NCBI RefSeq assembly: GCF_030499535.1
Contig: NZ_JASTLB010000001.1
Coordinates: 992,001-1,056,000, forward strand
DNA: 64,000 nt
From: Streptomyces sp. TG1A-8
Lineage (GTDB): Bacteria; Actinomycetota; Actinomycetes; Streptomycetales; Streptomycetaceae
Direction: 5' to 3'
Shown: one piece after another, positions 25,794 to 35,124 of the stretch
Layout: the number at the start of each line of letters is the position of its first letter
How positions within the stretch are numbered: the first letter of the stretch is position 1
Notes under the pieces: generated by a model
What the model saw: only the letters and a program-made list of their open reading frames with translations
Told to the model about the DNA's origin: nothing
Databases searched by the model: none
Program-made: the position numbers and the translations under genes

Positions 25794-26627
25794 TCAGCCG
25801 AGCCGGCGGCGCGGCACGGTGAAGTGGTAGCCGGAGCCGATCAGGTGCGGCAGGTACCGGCGGATCGCGCGGACGCTCTGGGAACGGTCGCCCCCGGCGT
25901 CGTGGGAGAGCACCACGACGCCGGGGGCGGCGCCGCTCTCGACCCGGTCGACGACGGTGTCGGTGCCCGGGGCGGTCCAGTCGAGGCTGTCGACGGTCCA
26001 GGCCATCGGCTCCATGCCCATGTCGGCGCCGAGTTGGAAGGCCGCGCGGTTCCAGGCGCCGTAGGGCGCGCGGAACCACTGGGGGCGCTCGCCGTAGGCG
26101 TCCTCGATGACGTCGCTGGTGCGCTCCATCTCGGAGCGGATCTCCCCGCGGTCGAGGGTGGTCAGCAGGGGGTGCGTCCAGGTGTGGTTGCCGACCACGT
26201 GCCCCTCGTCGGCCATCCGGGCCAGCAGGCCCTTGTTGTCGACGGCCATCTCCCCGCACACGAAGAACATCGCCCGCACGTCGTACCGGGCCAGTGTGTC
26301 CAGGATGTGCGGGGTGTAGTCCGGGTGGGGGCCGTCGTCGAAGGTCAGCACCATGTGCCGGCCGCGTCCGGAGAGGCGCAGGATGGGTTCGTGCCGCACC
26401 TCGGGCCTGCCGGGGACGGGGCGCGGGGGGCCGTATCCGGTGAGTGGCCGGAGCCGGAAGGCGGAGGGCCCGAGCACCTGGCGCGCCTGGGGGCCGGGGA
26501 CGGGGGCGGGGGTGGGGGACTGTGTCCCGCCGCCCTCCACGACCACTCCCGCGGCGCCCGCGGCTCCCAGCGCTGCGGCGCCGGTGAGCAGGATCCGGCG
26601 CCGCGTGAACAAGTGATCCTTCTGCAT
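25794..26627 (-). CDS. Secreted polysaccharide deacetylase (NodB homology, carbohydrate esterase 4)
   Basis: 277 residues. A twin-arginine-like signal FTRRRILLTGAAALGAAGA precedes a short Pro-rich linker. The NodB domain has all catalytic motifs: TFDDGPHPDYTP (Asp-Asp), HTWTHP (metal His pair), RAPYGAWN, and LSHDAGGDRSQS. It removes acetyl groups from peptidoglycan or other beta-1,4-GlcNAc polymers outside the membrane. The ATG ending at 26627 or a GTG one codon upstream are both possible. It is convergent with the sortase gene, 23 bp away. Confidence 0.92.
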   Translation of the reverse strand: MQKDHLFTRRRILLTGAAALGAAGAAGVVVEGGGTQSPTPAPVPGPQARQVLGPSAFRLRPLTGYGPPRPVPGRPEVRHEPILRLSGRGRHMVLTFDDGPHPDYTPHILDTLARYDVRAMFFVCGEMAVDNKGLLARMADEGHVVGNHTWTHPLLTTLDRGEIRSEMERTSDVIEDAYGERPQWFRAPYGAWNRAAFQLGADMGMEPMAWTVDSLDWTAPGTDTVVDRVESGAAPGVVVLSHDAGGDRSQSVRAIRRYLPHLIGSGYHFTVPRRRLG

Positions 26628-27178
26628 CACCCATCAGTCGCCCGGCGGGACTGCGCCGTACCGCAGCGACACCGGTGCGGCGGGAGCATTGCACTCGGTC
26701 GGCGTACGTCCTTCCACCTGCGCGAGAGCCCCGCTCGGCCCTCCTCTCCAGCGGCGGCGGACCCGCCGGAGCGGCCGGTGTGCGAAGGGGCGTCCCGGAC
26801 GCGGGCCCGGTCGTGCGGGTCCGCGTCCGGGGCGACGGGTCCGGTCCCGTCCCCTCCGTCGGGGCCGAGCGCCGCCGGGACGGACGGGGCCCGCAGTGGT
26901 GACGGGCCGCCGCCCGGTCTTCGGGTGCCCCCTTTCACCGTTGTTTCGTGCAAGGGGACCGGCCGGGGGCCGCGCACGCCCGGTTCCCGGGCCGCCGCCC
27001 GGACTTCGGCGACCGGGACTCCGTGGTCCCCGCCCGTGGCCCCTCCGCCGGTGCTCCGCGGGTCACGGCGCACCAGGTCCGGAAGGAGCCGCTCCGGCCG
27101 GGGGGAGGGCACCGCCGGCCCGCCCTGCGAGCGGCCCGCGCACTGGACGGAGCCAGTGGTTCCGATAACCTCACCGCC
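26628..27178. other. Intergenic region, no supported gene
   Basis: 550 bp between the divergent deacetylase and universal stress protein genes. All frames here are Arg/Pro/Gly-rich with no ribosome binding site. A less GC-rich patch CCAGTGGTTCCGATAACC just before 27179 probably holds the USP promoter and leader. Confidence 0.4.
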
Positions 27179-27658
27179 GTGACGGAACAGCACGAACGAC
27201 ACGAGCGGCCCGCGTACCGCTTCGAGCGGGGCACGGACGGCCCGAAGGTCATCCTGGCCGGGGTGGACGGCTCGGAGTCCTCGCTGCGCGCCGCCGCGTA
27301 CGCCGGTGGTCTGGCCCGGCGGCAGCACGCACTGCTGGCCGTCGTGTACGTGCAGCCGGTGCTGGCGGCCGGGGCGGCGCTCGGTGCACCGGTGGCAGAG
27401 ACGACCGACGAGATCGCCGAGGACCTGATCACGCAGATCCGGGAGGCCGCGGAACGGGTCAAGGGGATATTCGACGTGCGCTGGGAGTTCCACACCTTCC
27501 GCGGCGATCCCTACAACGGTCTGGTGAAGGCGGCCGACGAGCTGAAGGCGGACGCGGTGGTGGTGGGCGCCTCGGAGCAGGCCGGGCACCGCATCATCGG
27601 CTCGGTGGCGATCCGGCTGGTGAAGGCGGGGCGCTGGCCGGTGACGGTCGTTCCGTAA
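27179..27658 (+). CDS. Universal stress protein family protein
   Basis: 159 residues, single UspA domain. It begins with the beta strand VILAGVDGSESSLRAA. The nucleotide-binding C-terminal motif is present in altered form: VVVGASEQAGHRIIGSVAIRLVKAGRWPVTVVP (read in parts) versus the G-2x-G-9x-G(S/T) ATP pattern; the final G(S/T) pair is G-S-V, so ATP binding is plausible. GTG start at 27179. The amino-acid permease follows in the same direction 238 nt later. Confidence 0.88.
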   Translation: MTEQHERHERPAYRFERGTDGPKVILAGVDGSESSLRAAAYAGGLARRQHALLAVVYVQPVLAAGAALGAPVAETTDEIAEDLITQIREAAERVKGIFDVRWEFHTFRGDPYNGLVKAADELKADAVVVGASEQAGHRIIGSVAIRLVKAGRWPVTVVP

Positions 27659-27895
27659 GGCCGGCGCGGGCGCGGGTGGGCCCGCCGGGAGCGGGACGCC
27701 GGCCGGGGGCCGCGGCGCGGGTCGGGGACCGCGGACGGCGGCTGCGCGGGGCGGCCGGCCCACGGGACCGCGGCCCCGTCCGGTGCGCCGGCGGTGCCCG
27801 GGCTCCGGCCCGTGCGTGGCGTCTTCCGTCCGGGGCCGCCCTGAGCCATCATGTTCCGCCATCAGCCGTTTGCCTTCGGCGAAGAGGTGAGGCGC

Positions 27896-29320
27896 ATGGC
27901 CAAGCTCCGCATGGGTGAGGGAATTCTCCGCCGCAAACCCATCGAGTTCGTCGAGGAGACCGAGGCCGGCGAGGGCACCGGGCTGGAGAGGTCGCTCGGC
28001 CTGTGGCAGCTCACCGCCATCGGCGTGGGCGGCATCATCGGCGCGGGCATCTTCACGCTGGCCGGCACGGTGGCGAACGGCACGGCCGGGCCGGCGGTGC
28101 TGGTGTCGTTCCTGATCGCCGGTCTCGCGAGTGCCTGCGCGGCGCTGTCGTACGCCGAGTTCGCGGGACTGATCCCGAAGGCCGGCTCGGCGTACACCTA
28201 CGGCTACGCGGTGCTCGGCGAGTTCGCGGGTTGGTTCATCGGCTGGGACCTGCTGCTGGAGTACACCGCGATCGTCGCCGTGGTCGCCATCGGCATCTCC
28301 GGGTACTTCAGCTTCCTGGTCGAGGAGATGGGCGCGAACCTGCCCGCCTGGATGCTGGGGGCGCCCGGCACCGGGCACGGGCGCCGGGTCGACCTGTTCG
28401 CGGCCGTGCTGTGCCTGCTGATCGCCTACCTGCTCAACCTGGGCATCCGCAGCGCGGCCCGTTTCGAGACGTTCGTGGTCGCGCTGAAGGTGCTGGTGGT
28501 GCTGCTGGTGGTCGGAGTGGGGGTGTTCCACCTCGACACCGGCAACTACCGCCCGTTCTTCCCCTTCGGCGTGGGCGGGGCGTTCACCGGCGCGGCGACG
28601 GTGTTCTTCGCGGTGTTCGGCTACGACGCGATGTCCACGGCGGCCGAGGAGTCGAAGGACGCGCAGCGGCACATGCCCAAGGCGATCGTCTACTCGCTGG
28701 CGATCTCGATGGTGCTGTACGTGGCGGCGTGCCTGGTGCTGACGGGCATGCAGGACTACCGGCGCATCGACCCGGAGAGCGGCTTCTCGACGGCGTTCAA
28801 GTCGGTGGGCCTGAGCGGTCTCGCGGACGTGATCGCGGTGGGTGCGATCATCGGCATCCTCACGGTGATGTTCACCTTCATGCTGGGGGTGACCCGGGTG
28901 TGGTTCTCCATGTCCCGGGACGGGCTGCTGCCCCGGTGGTTCGCCAGGACCCATCCGACGCGGCACGTGCCGACCCGGGTGACCTGGATCGTCGGCGCGG
29001 GTTCGGCGCTGATCGCCGGGTTCGTCCCGATCGGGCAGGCGGCCGAGCTGACCAACATCGGCATCCTGCTGGCGTTCGTGGTGGTGTGCGCGGCGGTGAT
29101 CGTGCTGCGCTACCGGCAGCCGGAGCTGCCGCGCACCTTCCGCACGCCGTGGATGCCGTTCGTGCCCGCGCTGGGTGTCGTCTTCTCGGTCTGGCTGATC
29201 ACGTTCCTGCAGTGGCAGACCTGGGCGCGGTTCGCCGTGTGGTTCCTGATCGGCTGTCTGATCTACTTCGGCTACTCCTACCGCCGCTCGGCGCTCGCCG
29301 GAGGCCGGCGGGCCGGGTGA
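27896..29320 (+). CDS. APC-superfamily amino-acid permease (cationic type)
   Basis: 474 residues, about 12 transmembrane helices. The first helix has the APC fingerprint IGVGGIIGAGIFTLAGTVA. Other marks are SYAEFAGLIPKAGSAYTYGYAVLGEFAGWFIGWDL (in parts) and FFAVFGYDAMSTAAEESKD, all close to the CAT-type family (YfnA/Slc7). It imports amino acids with protons. I prefer the ATG at 27896, which has GAGGTGAGG upstream, over one 15 codons earlier with no ribosome binding site. It ends 24 bp from a convergent gene. Confidence 0.9.
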   Translation: MAKLRMGEGILRRKPIEFVEETEAGEGTGLERSLGLWQLTAIGVGGIIGAGIFTLAGTVANGTAGPAVLVSFLIAGLASACAALSYAEFAGLIPKAGSAYTYGYAVLGEFAGWFIGWDLLLEYTAIVAVVAIGISGYFSFLVEEMGANLPAWMLGAPGTGHGRRVDLFAAVLCLLIAYLLNLGIRSAARFETFVVALKVLVVLLVVGVGVFHLDTGNYRPFFPFGVGGAFTGAATVFFAVFGYDAMSTAAEESKDAQRHMPKAIVYSLAISMVLYVAACLVLTGMQDYRRIDPESGFSTAFKSVGLSGLADVIAVGAIIGILTVMFTFMLGVTRVWFSMSRDGLLPRWFARTHPTRHVPTRVTWIVGAGSALIAGFVPIGQAAELTNIGILLAFVVVCAAVIVLRYRQPELPRTFRTPWMPFVPALGVVFSVWLITFLQWQTWARFAVWFLIGCLIYFGYSYRRSALAGGRRAG

Positions 29321-29344
29321 GCGGCACCGGGCCGGACCGGGGGG

Positions 29345-30493
29345 TCACCGCCCCGTGACGAGCCCGTCCCCGGCCGCGCCCCGGCTGAGGACGACGTCCC
29401 GGATGCGGTCGCGCACGCCGTGCAGGTCGGCGCCCCGGGCGATGGCCCGGTCGACGTCGACGACCCGGCCGGCGTCGAGGTCGTACATCTGCGGGACGAA
29501 CTCGGCCCGGGTGACCCGCCAGCGGCCGCCGGGCCGGGTGGGCGGGGCGAAGGTGAAGCGGGCGAGGGTGGACTCGTTGCCGCGCGAGTCCCGCACGCCC
29601 CGGTCGTTGTACATCTCGCCGGCGATCTGGTCGCCCAGGCCGTAGACCACCCAGGTGCCGTTGACCTTCTCGTACGCCTGCGGGACGTGGGCGTGGGTAC
29701 CGAGGATCAGGTCCACGTCCGGGCGCCCGTTGGTCCGCGAGGCGGTGAGCCGGTCGGCGAGGGCGACCTGCGCGGCGTCGGGGGCGTCCTGCCAGGCGGT
29801 GCCCCAGTGCAGGGAGACGACGACCACGTCGGCGCCGGCCAGCCGGGCGGCGCGGGCGTCGGAGACGATCCGCTGTTCGTCGATCAGGTTGACCGCCCAG
29901 GGCTGGCCTGGCGGGAGTCCGGGGCCGGCGGTGGCGTAGGTGTACGCCAGGTGCGCCACCCTGGCCAGGCCCGCCCGCAGCAGCGTGACCGAGCCGGCCT
30001 CGGCGTCGGTGCGGGCGGTGCCGGCGTGCTGGAGGCCGGCCCGGTCCATGGCCTCCAGGGTGCGCCGGATGCCGGGGGCGCCGTCGTCCAGGGCGTGCTC
30101 GGAGGCGGTGGAGCAGCCGTCGTAGCCGGCGGCGGTGAGTCCCTGGGCGAGTTGGGGCGGCGCTCCCGGCACGGGGCCGCCGTGGTCGCCGTCGGCGCCG
30201 TAGACGCCACCCAGGTGACACAGTGCCAGGTCGGCGTGGGAGGCGGCGGGTTCGGCGGCGGAGAGCATCGGGCGGAAGTCGTAGCCGCTGCCGCCGGCGT
30301 CGAAGCGCGCCCGGTCGGTCACGGAGGCGTGCGGCAGGATCTCGCCGGAGGCGACCAGGGTGAAGCCGCGGGCGGCGGGCGGTGCCGGGAGGCCCGCGCC
30401 GGCGGAGTTCTGCCGCGCGTGGTTCTGGCAGGAGGCCGCCGCGGCGAGGAGTGCGGTCAGGGCCAGCGCCACTCGTTGTCTGCGTCCGATCAT
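29345..30493 (-). CDS. CapA-like (poly-gamma-glutamate synthesis type) lipoprotein
   Basis: 382 residues. Signal peptide with lipobox-like AAAASC (Cys22). The metallophosphatase-like CapA fold follows: FTLVASGEILPH in place of the usual GD(I/L)M motif, ADLALCHLGGVY in place of N-x-E, VVVSLHWGTAW, LILGTHAHVPQAYE and WVVYGLGDQIAG. The GTHAHV and HWG motifs are intact, whereas the first two metal motifs are altered (GE for GD, HLGG for NLE). The activity may therefore differ from polyglutamate assembly. No capB/capC partners are nearby. Confidence 0.85.
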   Translation of the reverse strand: MIGRRQRVALALTALLAAAASCQNHARQNSAGAGLPAPPAARGFTLVASGEILPHASVTDRARFDAGGSGYDFRPMLSAAEPAASHADLALCHLGGVYGADGDHGGPVPGAPPQLAQGLTAAGYDGCSTASEHALDDGAPGIRRTLEAMDRAGLQHAGTARTDAEAGSVTLLRAGLARVAHLAYTYATAGPGLPPGQPWAVNLIDEQRIVSDARAARLAGADVVVVSLHWGTAWQDAPDAAQVALADRLTASRTNGRPDVDLILGTHAHVPQAYEKVNGTWVVYGLGDQIAGEMYNDRGVRDSRGNESTLARFTFAPPTRPGGRWRVTRAEFVPQMYDLDAGRVVDVDRAIARGADLHGVRDRIRDVVLSRGAAGDGLVTGR

Positions 30494-30572
30494 CAGCTCA
30501 CCCCAGTGTTGTCGTATTTACAGACGTGGCCGTGACAAAGACATGGGTATGAAGCCGGCCGCCCGCACAAAC

Positions 30573-30598
30573 GGAACGGGGACTTTCCTTAACCCGTC
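30573..30598 (+). promoter_or_regulatory. ECF-type promoter candidate before the sigma gene
   Basis: GGAAC at 30573-30577 and CGTC at 30595-30598 are separated by 17 bp, the arrangement recognised by many ECF sigma factors (GGAAC-N16/17-CGTC/T). It lies 124 bp upstream of the ECF sigma start, so autoregulation is likely. Confidence 0.5.
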
Positions 30599-30721
30599 CG
30601 GCGCTGTGCGCTTGCGGTCACGGACCGTTCGCCCGACCGTTCACCGACGCGATCCGACCGTCCGTCGCACAGCTGTGCGTGCTCCTTGTCCGCCGGCCGC
30701 AGCCTGCGCTGACATACGGCC

Positions 30722-31270
30722 ATGACGGCCGGAACCTCACTTCCCCACGGGACGACGACCGCCGAGCACGAGCTGGCCGCGCTCCAGCGCGAGCACGGCG
30801 GCTTCCTGTTCGCGCTGCTGCTCAGGCTGAGCGACGGGGACCGGCAGCGCGCCGAGGACCTCGTGCAGGAGACCCTGGTGCGCGCCTGGCAGCATCCGGA
30901 GGCCCTGCGCGCCGACGCCTTCGACTCCGTACGGCCCTGGCTGCTCACCGTCGCCCGGCGGCTGGCGATCGACGCGCGGCGGGCCCGGCGGGCGCGCCCG
31001 GCCGAGATCGGCGACGGGGTGCCGGAGAACGCGCGGGTGACCGCCGACCACGCCGAGCGGGCCGTCGCGACGCTGGACGTCCGGCGGGCCGTGCGGACCC
31101 TCACCCCGGAGCACCGCGACGTCCTGGTCCTCGTGTACTTCCGCGGGGCCAGCGTGACGGAGGCCTCGGACATCCTCGGCATTCCGCCCGGTACCGTGAA
31201 ATCCCGCGCGTACTACGCGCTGCGCGCCCTGCGGCGGGTCCTTCCGGGTTACGCGACCGACCTGCGGTGA
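30722..31270 (+). CDS. ECF-family RNA polymerase sigma factor
   Basis: 182 residues with region 2 at about 17-85 (DGDRQRAEDLVQETLVRAWQH is the usual region 2.2) and region 4 at about 110-175 (LTPEHRDVLVLVYFRGASVTE, then ASDILGIPPGTVKSRAYYALRAL). No extra C-terminal domain. It directs RNA polymerase to stress or envelope promoters and is likely held by the zinc-finger anti-sigma encoded two genes downstream. An ECF-like promoter lies upstream. Confidence 0.93.
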   Translation: MTAGTSLPHGTTTAEHELAALQREHGGFLFALLLRLSDGDRQRAEDLVQETLVRAWQHPEALRADAFDSVRPWLLTVARRLAIDARRARRARPAEIGDGVPENARVTADHAERAVATLDVRRAVRTLTPEHRDVLVLVYFRGASVTEASDILGIPPGTVKSRAYYALRALRRVLPGYATDLR

Positions 31271-31423
31271 AACCGGGCGCGCGGCAAAGCCTTCGCAAAG
31301 CGCCTTGCTGTCGTCCCCGTCCGGGCCATCAGCTGTCCTCATCCGCGTTCCGGTCGGGAGCCCGGGCCGGGCTCCGGGCGGGGGGTCCGGGCGACGCGCA
31401 GGCACCGGAGGAGGCAGGGAAGG

Positions 31424-31939
31424 ATGCTGTACAGAGGGCACGACGACACGGAGGGTACCGATGGTGACGGCCTGGTCGTCCCGATGGCCTGGTTGTACGC
31501 CGAGTACATCGCCGACGAACTGCTGCGCACCGGCGACCTGATGCCGCCGACGTCGTTCGAGTTCCGGGCCGGCCGGGACGCGCTGGCGCTGACCGTCTTC
31601 CTGTCCGACACCGACGGCGAGCTCCCCGGCATCCGGGTGGTCTCGCAGCTGGAGACCTGGCTGTCGCTGACGGCGTACGACCAGCCGTGGCAGGACTGGG
31701 TGCGCGGGCGGCTGACCGAGCTGGCCGCCGAGGCGGCCGGGGCCGACGCGCCCGCGCCGGACCTGGCGCTGGCGGCGGACGCGTGGCGCTGGCTGCAGGA
31801 GACCGAACTGCTCGCGCCCGACCTGGACGCGGTGCCCGGCGGCGGCGCGGTGTTCGGGGAGGAGGACGGCCCGAAGGTGTGGACGCCGGCCTGGCGGCTC
31901 GGACTGCCCCTGGGGCACCTCGCCATCCACCTGTTCTGA
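31424..31939 (+). CDS. Conserved-looking soluble protein, unassigned
   Basis: 171 residues, acidic, no signal or membrane segment. It contains VVPMAWLYAEYIADELLRTGDL and a Trp-rich C-terminal half (SLTAYDQPWQDWVRGRL, DAWRWLQETELL, VWTPAWRLGLPLGHLAIHLF in parts). GGAGGAGG at 31408 precedes the ATG. I recognise no family. It lies between an ECF sigma gene and its probable anti-sigma gene, all in one direction, so it may be part of their operon or regulon. Confidence 0.75.
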   Translation: MLYRGHDDTEGTDGDGLVVPMAWLYAEYIADELLRTGDLMPPTSFEFRAGRDALALTVFLSDTDGELPGIRVVSQLETWLSLTAYDQPWQDWVRGRLTELAAEAAGADAPAPDLALAADAWRWLQETELLAPDLDAVPGGGAVFGEEDGPKVWTPAWRLGLPLGHLAIHLF

Positions 31940-32129
31940 GCCGCCGGTCCGTACCGGGTCCGAGCCGGGCCTGGGCCCGCGGAGTCCTGCGGACACCGGG
32001 CCGGTCCACGGGCCCGGCCGCTGCGGATCCCGCGACCGCGGTTCCGCGCGCGGCTTGAGTGATTCCGCCGTCCGCTGCGTACGGGTGGGTGCACGCAGTC
32101 ACCCCCCACCCACGGCACGAGGATTCGGC

Positions 32130-32783
32130 ATGAGGTCCCTGGAAAGGCATCGCGACGTCGGCGCGTACGCGCTCGGCGTGCTGGACGAGGCGGAGGCCTT
32201 CCGCTTCGAGGACCACCTCATGGAGTGCCCCCGGTGCGCGGCACACGTCACCGGGTTCGGCCCCACCACCCGGCAGCTGCTGCTGTACCGGCGCGCGACC
32301 CCGCGCTTCGTGCACCCGCTGGCCCAGCCCGGTCCCCGGCTGCTGGAGCGGCTCCTCGGCGAACTCGCGCACCGGCACCGGGCCCGGCGCCGCCGCCTGC
32401 TGTACGGCCTGGCCGCCTCGGTGGTGCTGGCCGTGGCCGGACCGGGCATCACGGCGTTCGCCGGTCGCGCGGAGCCGGAGGTGCGCGTCACCGCGGCCAC
32501 CGATCCGCACACCGGGGTGTGGGCGCAGGTCACCGCCGAGGACTCGGAGGCGGGCAGCCGGCTGCGGCTGGAGGTCAGGGACGGCTCGGGACCGCACACC
32601 TGCCGTCTCGTGGCCGTCGGCCGGGACGGCAGCGAGCAGACCGCCGGCGACTGGTGGGTGCCCGCCCGCACCACCGCCACGACCACGACCCTGAGCGGCT
32701 CCTCGATGCACCCGCGGGAGATCGCCCGCTACGAGGTGCGCGCCGCGGACGGACGGCGCCTGGTCACGCTCCGGCAGCGGTGA
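32130..32783 (+). CDS. Zinc-finger (ZAS-type) transmembrane anti-sigma factor
   Basis: 217 residues. The N-terminal anti-sigma domain has RHRDVGAYALGVLDEAEAFR and the zinc motif H-x3-C-x2-C in DHLMECPRCAAHV. One membrane helix at about 90-112 (LLYGLAASVVLAVAGPGITAF) is followed by an extracellular beta-rich domain (VRVTAATDPHTGVWAQVTA, RYEVRAADGRRLVTL). It should bind and silence the ECF sigma factor encoded 0.9 kb upstream, releasing it on an extracytoplasmic or redox signal. ACGAGGA before the ATG supports the start. Confidence 0.88.
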   Translation: MRSLERHRDVGAYALGVLDEAEAFRFEDHLMECPRCAAHVTGFGPTTRQLLLYRRATPRFVHPLAQPGPRLLERLLGELAHRHRARRRRLLYGLAASVVLAVAGPGITAFAGRAEPEVRVTAATDPHTGVWAQVTAEDSEAGSRLRLEVRDGSGPHTCRLVAVGRDGSEQTAGDWWVPARTTATTTTLSGSSMHPREIARYEVRAADGRRLVTLRQR

Positions 32784-32933
32784 CCGCGGGGCGTCGCTCC
32801 GGTCTCCGGTCCCCGGGACGCCGACGGCTGACGGCGGTACCCGCGCCGCCCGGGTGCGCGGTGAGGGGGTCCCCCAGCCCGTCCCGCCCGGGGTGGTTCC
32901 GGCGCACGTCCACGGGGCCGTCCGGCGGCCCGC

Positions 32934-35027
32934 TCAGCCGGCGGCACCGGCCGGCACCCGGAACTCGCACCACACGGCCTTGCCGCCGCCTCGCGCCTCC
33001 ACGCCCCAGCCGTCGGCGAGCAGCTCCACCAGGAGCAGCCCGCGTCCGGAGACCCCGCTCTCGCCCACCTCCCGGCGGCGCGGCAGCGCGCTGGAGGAGT
33101 CCTCGACCTCCACGCGCAGCCGGCGGTCGCCGTCGTCGACGACCCTGAGGGTGAGGATCGCCGAGCCCTCGGTGTGCATCAGCGTGTTGGTGATCAGTTC
33201 GTCGGCGGCCAGCTCGATCTCGTCGGCCCGGTCCCGGGCGCCCCAGGAGCGGACGGCGGCACCGATCATGTGCCGGGCCTCGGCGAGGGCCTCCGGGTCG
33301 CCGGGGGTCACGCGCTGCTGGAGCCGGCCGCCGGCCCGCGACGTCTCCGGCACCCGGCGGCGCAGCAGGAGCAGGGCCACGTCGTCGTCACCGCCGCGCT
33401 CATCGGCCACCTCGATCAGCCGGTCGGCGAGGTCGCGCACCCCCTCGGGGCCCTTGGCGATGAACCCGGCCAGGGCCCGCATGCCGTCGTCCAGGTCGGC
33501 CCCGGGCTGTTCGACCAGCCCGTCGGTGCACAGCAGCAGGGTGTGGCCGGGATCGAGTTCGAGGGTGGAGACGGGGTACTCCAGGCGGCCGAACTCGGCG
33601 GACAGGCCGAGCGGCAGCCCGCCCTCGGCCGGGACCCGGTGGCAGCTGCCGTCGGCGTGCCGCACCAGGGGGTCGATGTGCCCGGCGCGGACCACCTGGA
33701 CGACGCCGGTGGCCAGGTCGGCCTCGGCGTACAGGCAGGTGGCGAAGCGGTCGGTGTCGAGTTCGTGCAGGAAGACCGAGGCGCGGGCCATCACCGTGGC
33801 CGGGGTGTGGCCCTCGGCGGCGTAGGCGCGCAGCACGATCCGCAGCTGGCCCATGACGGCCGCCGCGTGGGTGTCGTGGCCCTGCACGTCGCCGATGACC
33901 GCGCCGACCCGGCCGCCGGGCAGCGGTATCAGGTCGTACCAGTCGCCGCCGATGTCCCGGCCGACGGCGCCCCCGGCGGTGGCGGCGCGGTAGCGCACGG
34001 CCACGTCGGCGCCGCGGACGCTGGGGATGGTGCGGGGCAGCATCGCCTGCTGCAGGCTCTGGGCCAGGTCCCTGTCCTGCTCGTAGAGCATGGCCCGCTG
34101 CAGGCTCTGCGCGATGCTGCTGCCGAGCGCGACCAGCACGGTCCGCTCCTGGGCGGAGAAGCCGCGCCGGTCGCTGTAGAGCAGGCCCATGGCGCCGATC
34201 GGGCGGCCCTGGGCGATCAGGGGCAGGTAGGCGGCGGAGGTGATGTGCAGGCCGGTGAGGTGCGGCCACAGGACCGGGTAGCCCTCGGCGAACTCCTCGG
34301 GGGACTCGATGAAGCGCGGGGTGAGCGTGCACACGACCTCGCTCATCGGGTACGGCTCGTCGATCCGGGTCACCCGGGTGCCGGGCCCGGAGCTGTCGGC
34401 GGGGCCCTCGGCGGCGAGCCGGATCCGGCCGGCCTCCACCAGGCCTATCACCACGCCGGCCGCGCCGAGGTGGCGCACGCCGTGGGTGTCCTGGACGACG
34501 TCGATGACGTCCTGGACGCTGCGGGCGTGCGCGAGGGCGGCGGAGGTCACCTGGACGACGCTGGTCTGCTGGCGGAAGGCCTCGTCCTGGGCGGCGCGCA
34601 GGCTGCGGGCCTCGCTGTCGGCGAGTTCCCGGGTGGCGTCGCGGAGGATGCCGACGACCCGGCGCGGCCGTCCGGTCCCGTCGCGCCGGATGTAGCCCTG
34701 GGTGTGGGTCCAGCGGGAGGTGCCGTCGCGGCAGTGGATGCGGAAGTAGGTGCCGTAGGTCTCGCTGCCGCCCTTGATGGCGTTGGCGACCACCGTGTCG
34801 AGACGGGCGGCCTCGTGCGGCGGCACCCGCAGCGACAGGGACTCCACGCGGCCGTCGTATTCCTCGGGGAGCAGGTCGAACACCTCGTGGGCCTGGGCGT
34901 CCATGTGGAAGAGGCCCGCGTCCAGGTCCCAGTCGAAGCTTCCCATGCGGTTGAGCGCCAGGATCGGGTCCGGGTGGGCGGGCCAGTCCTCCGGGAGTGG
35001 CGGGGCACTCGCTCCCCGATCAGCCAT
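32934..35027 (-). CDS. PAS-GAF-SpoIIE phosphatase-HATPase multidomain regulator
   Basis: 697 residues. PAS domain about 18-135 (MGSFDWDLDAGLFHMDAQAHEV), GAF about 165-320, PP2C/SpoIIE serine phosphatase about 340-550 (VGRDIGGDWYDLIPLPGGRV, VIGDVQGHDTHAAAVM, LLLCTDGLVEQPGADLDDGM), and an RsbW-like HATPase about 590-690 (ELAADELITNTLMHTEGSA, GESGVSGRGLLLVELLADGWG). One protein thus has both the phosphatase and the kinase of a partner-switching system and probably acts on anti-sigma antagonists. The ATG at 35027 is chosen after GGTGGC. It is divergent from the lipase maturation factor gene. Confidence 0.93.
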   Translation of the reverse strand: MADRGASAPPLPEDWPAHPDPILALNRMGSFDWDLDAGLFHMDAQAHEVFDLLPEEYDGRVESLSLRVPPHEAARLDTVVANAIKGGSETYGTYFRIHCRDGTSRWTHTQGYIRRDGTGRPRRVVGILRDATRELADSEARSLRAAQDEAFRQQTSVVQVTSAALAHARSVQDVIDVVQDTHGVRHLGAAGVVIGLVEAGRIRLAAEGPADSSGPGTRVTRIDEPYPMSEVVCTLTPRFIESPEEFAEGYPVLWPHLTGLHITSAAYLPLIAQGRPIGAMGLLYSDRRGFSAQERTVLVALGSSIAQSLQRAMLYEQDRDLAQSLQQAMLPRTIPSVRGADVAVRYRAATAGGAVGRDIGGDWYDLIPLPGGRVGAVIGDVQGHDTHAAAVMGQLRIVLRAYAAEGHTPATVMARASVFLHELDTDRFATCLYAEADLATGVVQVVRAGHIDPLVRHADGSCHRVPAEGGLPLGLSAEFGRLEYPVSTLELDPGHTLLLCTDGLVEQPGADLDDGMRALAGFIAKGPEGVRDLADRLIEVADERGGDDDVALLLLRRRVPETSRAGGRLQQRVTPGDPEALAEARHMIGAAVRSWGARDRADEIELAADELITNTLMHTEGSAILTLRVVDDGDRRLRVEVEDSSSALPRRREVGESGVSGRGLLLVELLADGWGVEARGGGKAVWCEFRVPAGAAG

Positions 35028-35124
35028 GGGGCCACCTTGCCAGGGTTCGCCCGATTCTTCGACCGGGGCGGTGCCCGCCCCGCTCCGGGTTACGCGGGCG
35101 GAGCGGTGCGGTACACGCAGTGAC

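Noticed and set aside
26627..28966. Minus-strand frame of about 780 codons across USP and permease genes
   Set aside because: Shadow frame; the plus strand contains clear USP and APC proteins.
33174..35123. Long plus-strand frame antisense to the PAS-GAF-SpoIIE gene
   Set aside because: Val/Gly/His-rich mirror sequence without motifs; the minus strand is clearly the coding one.
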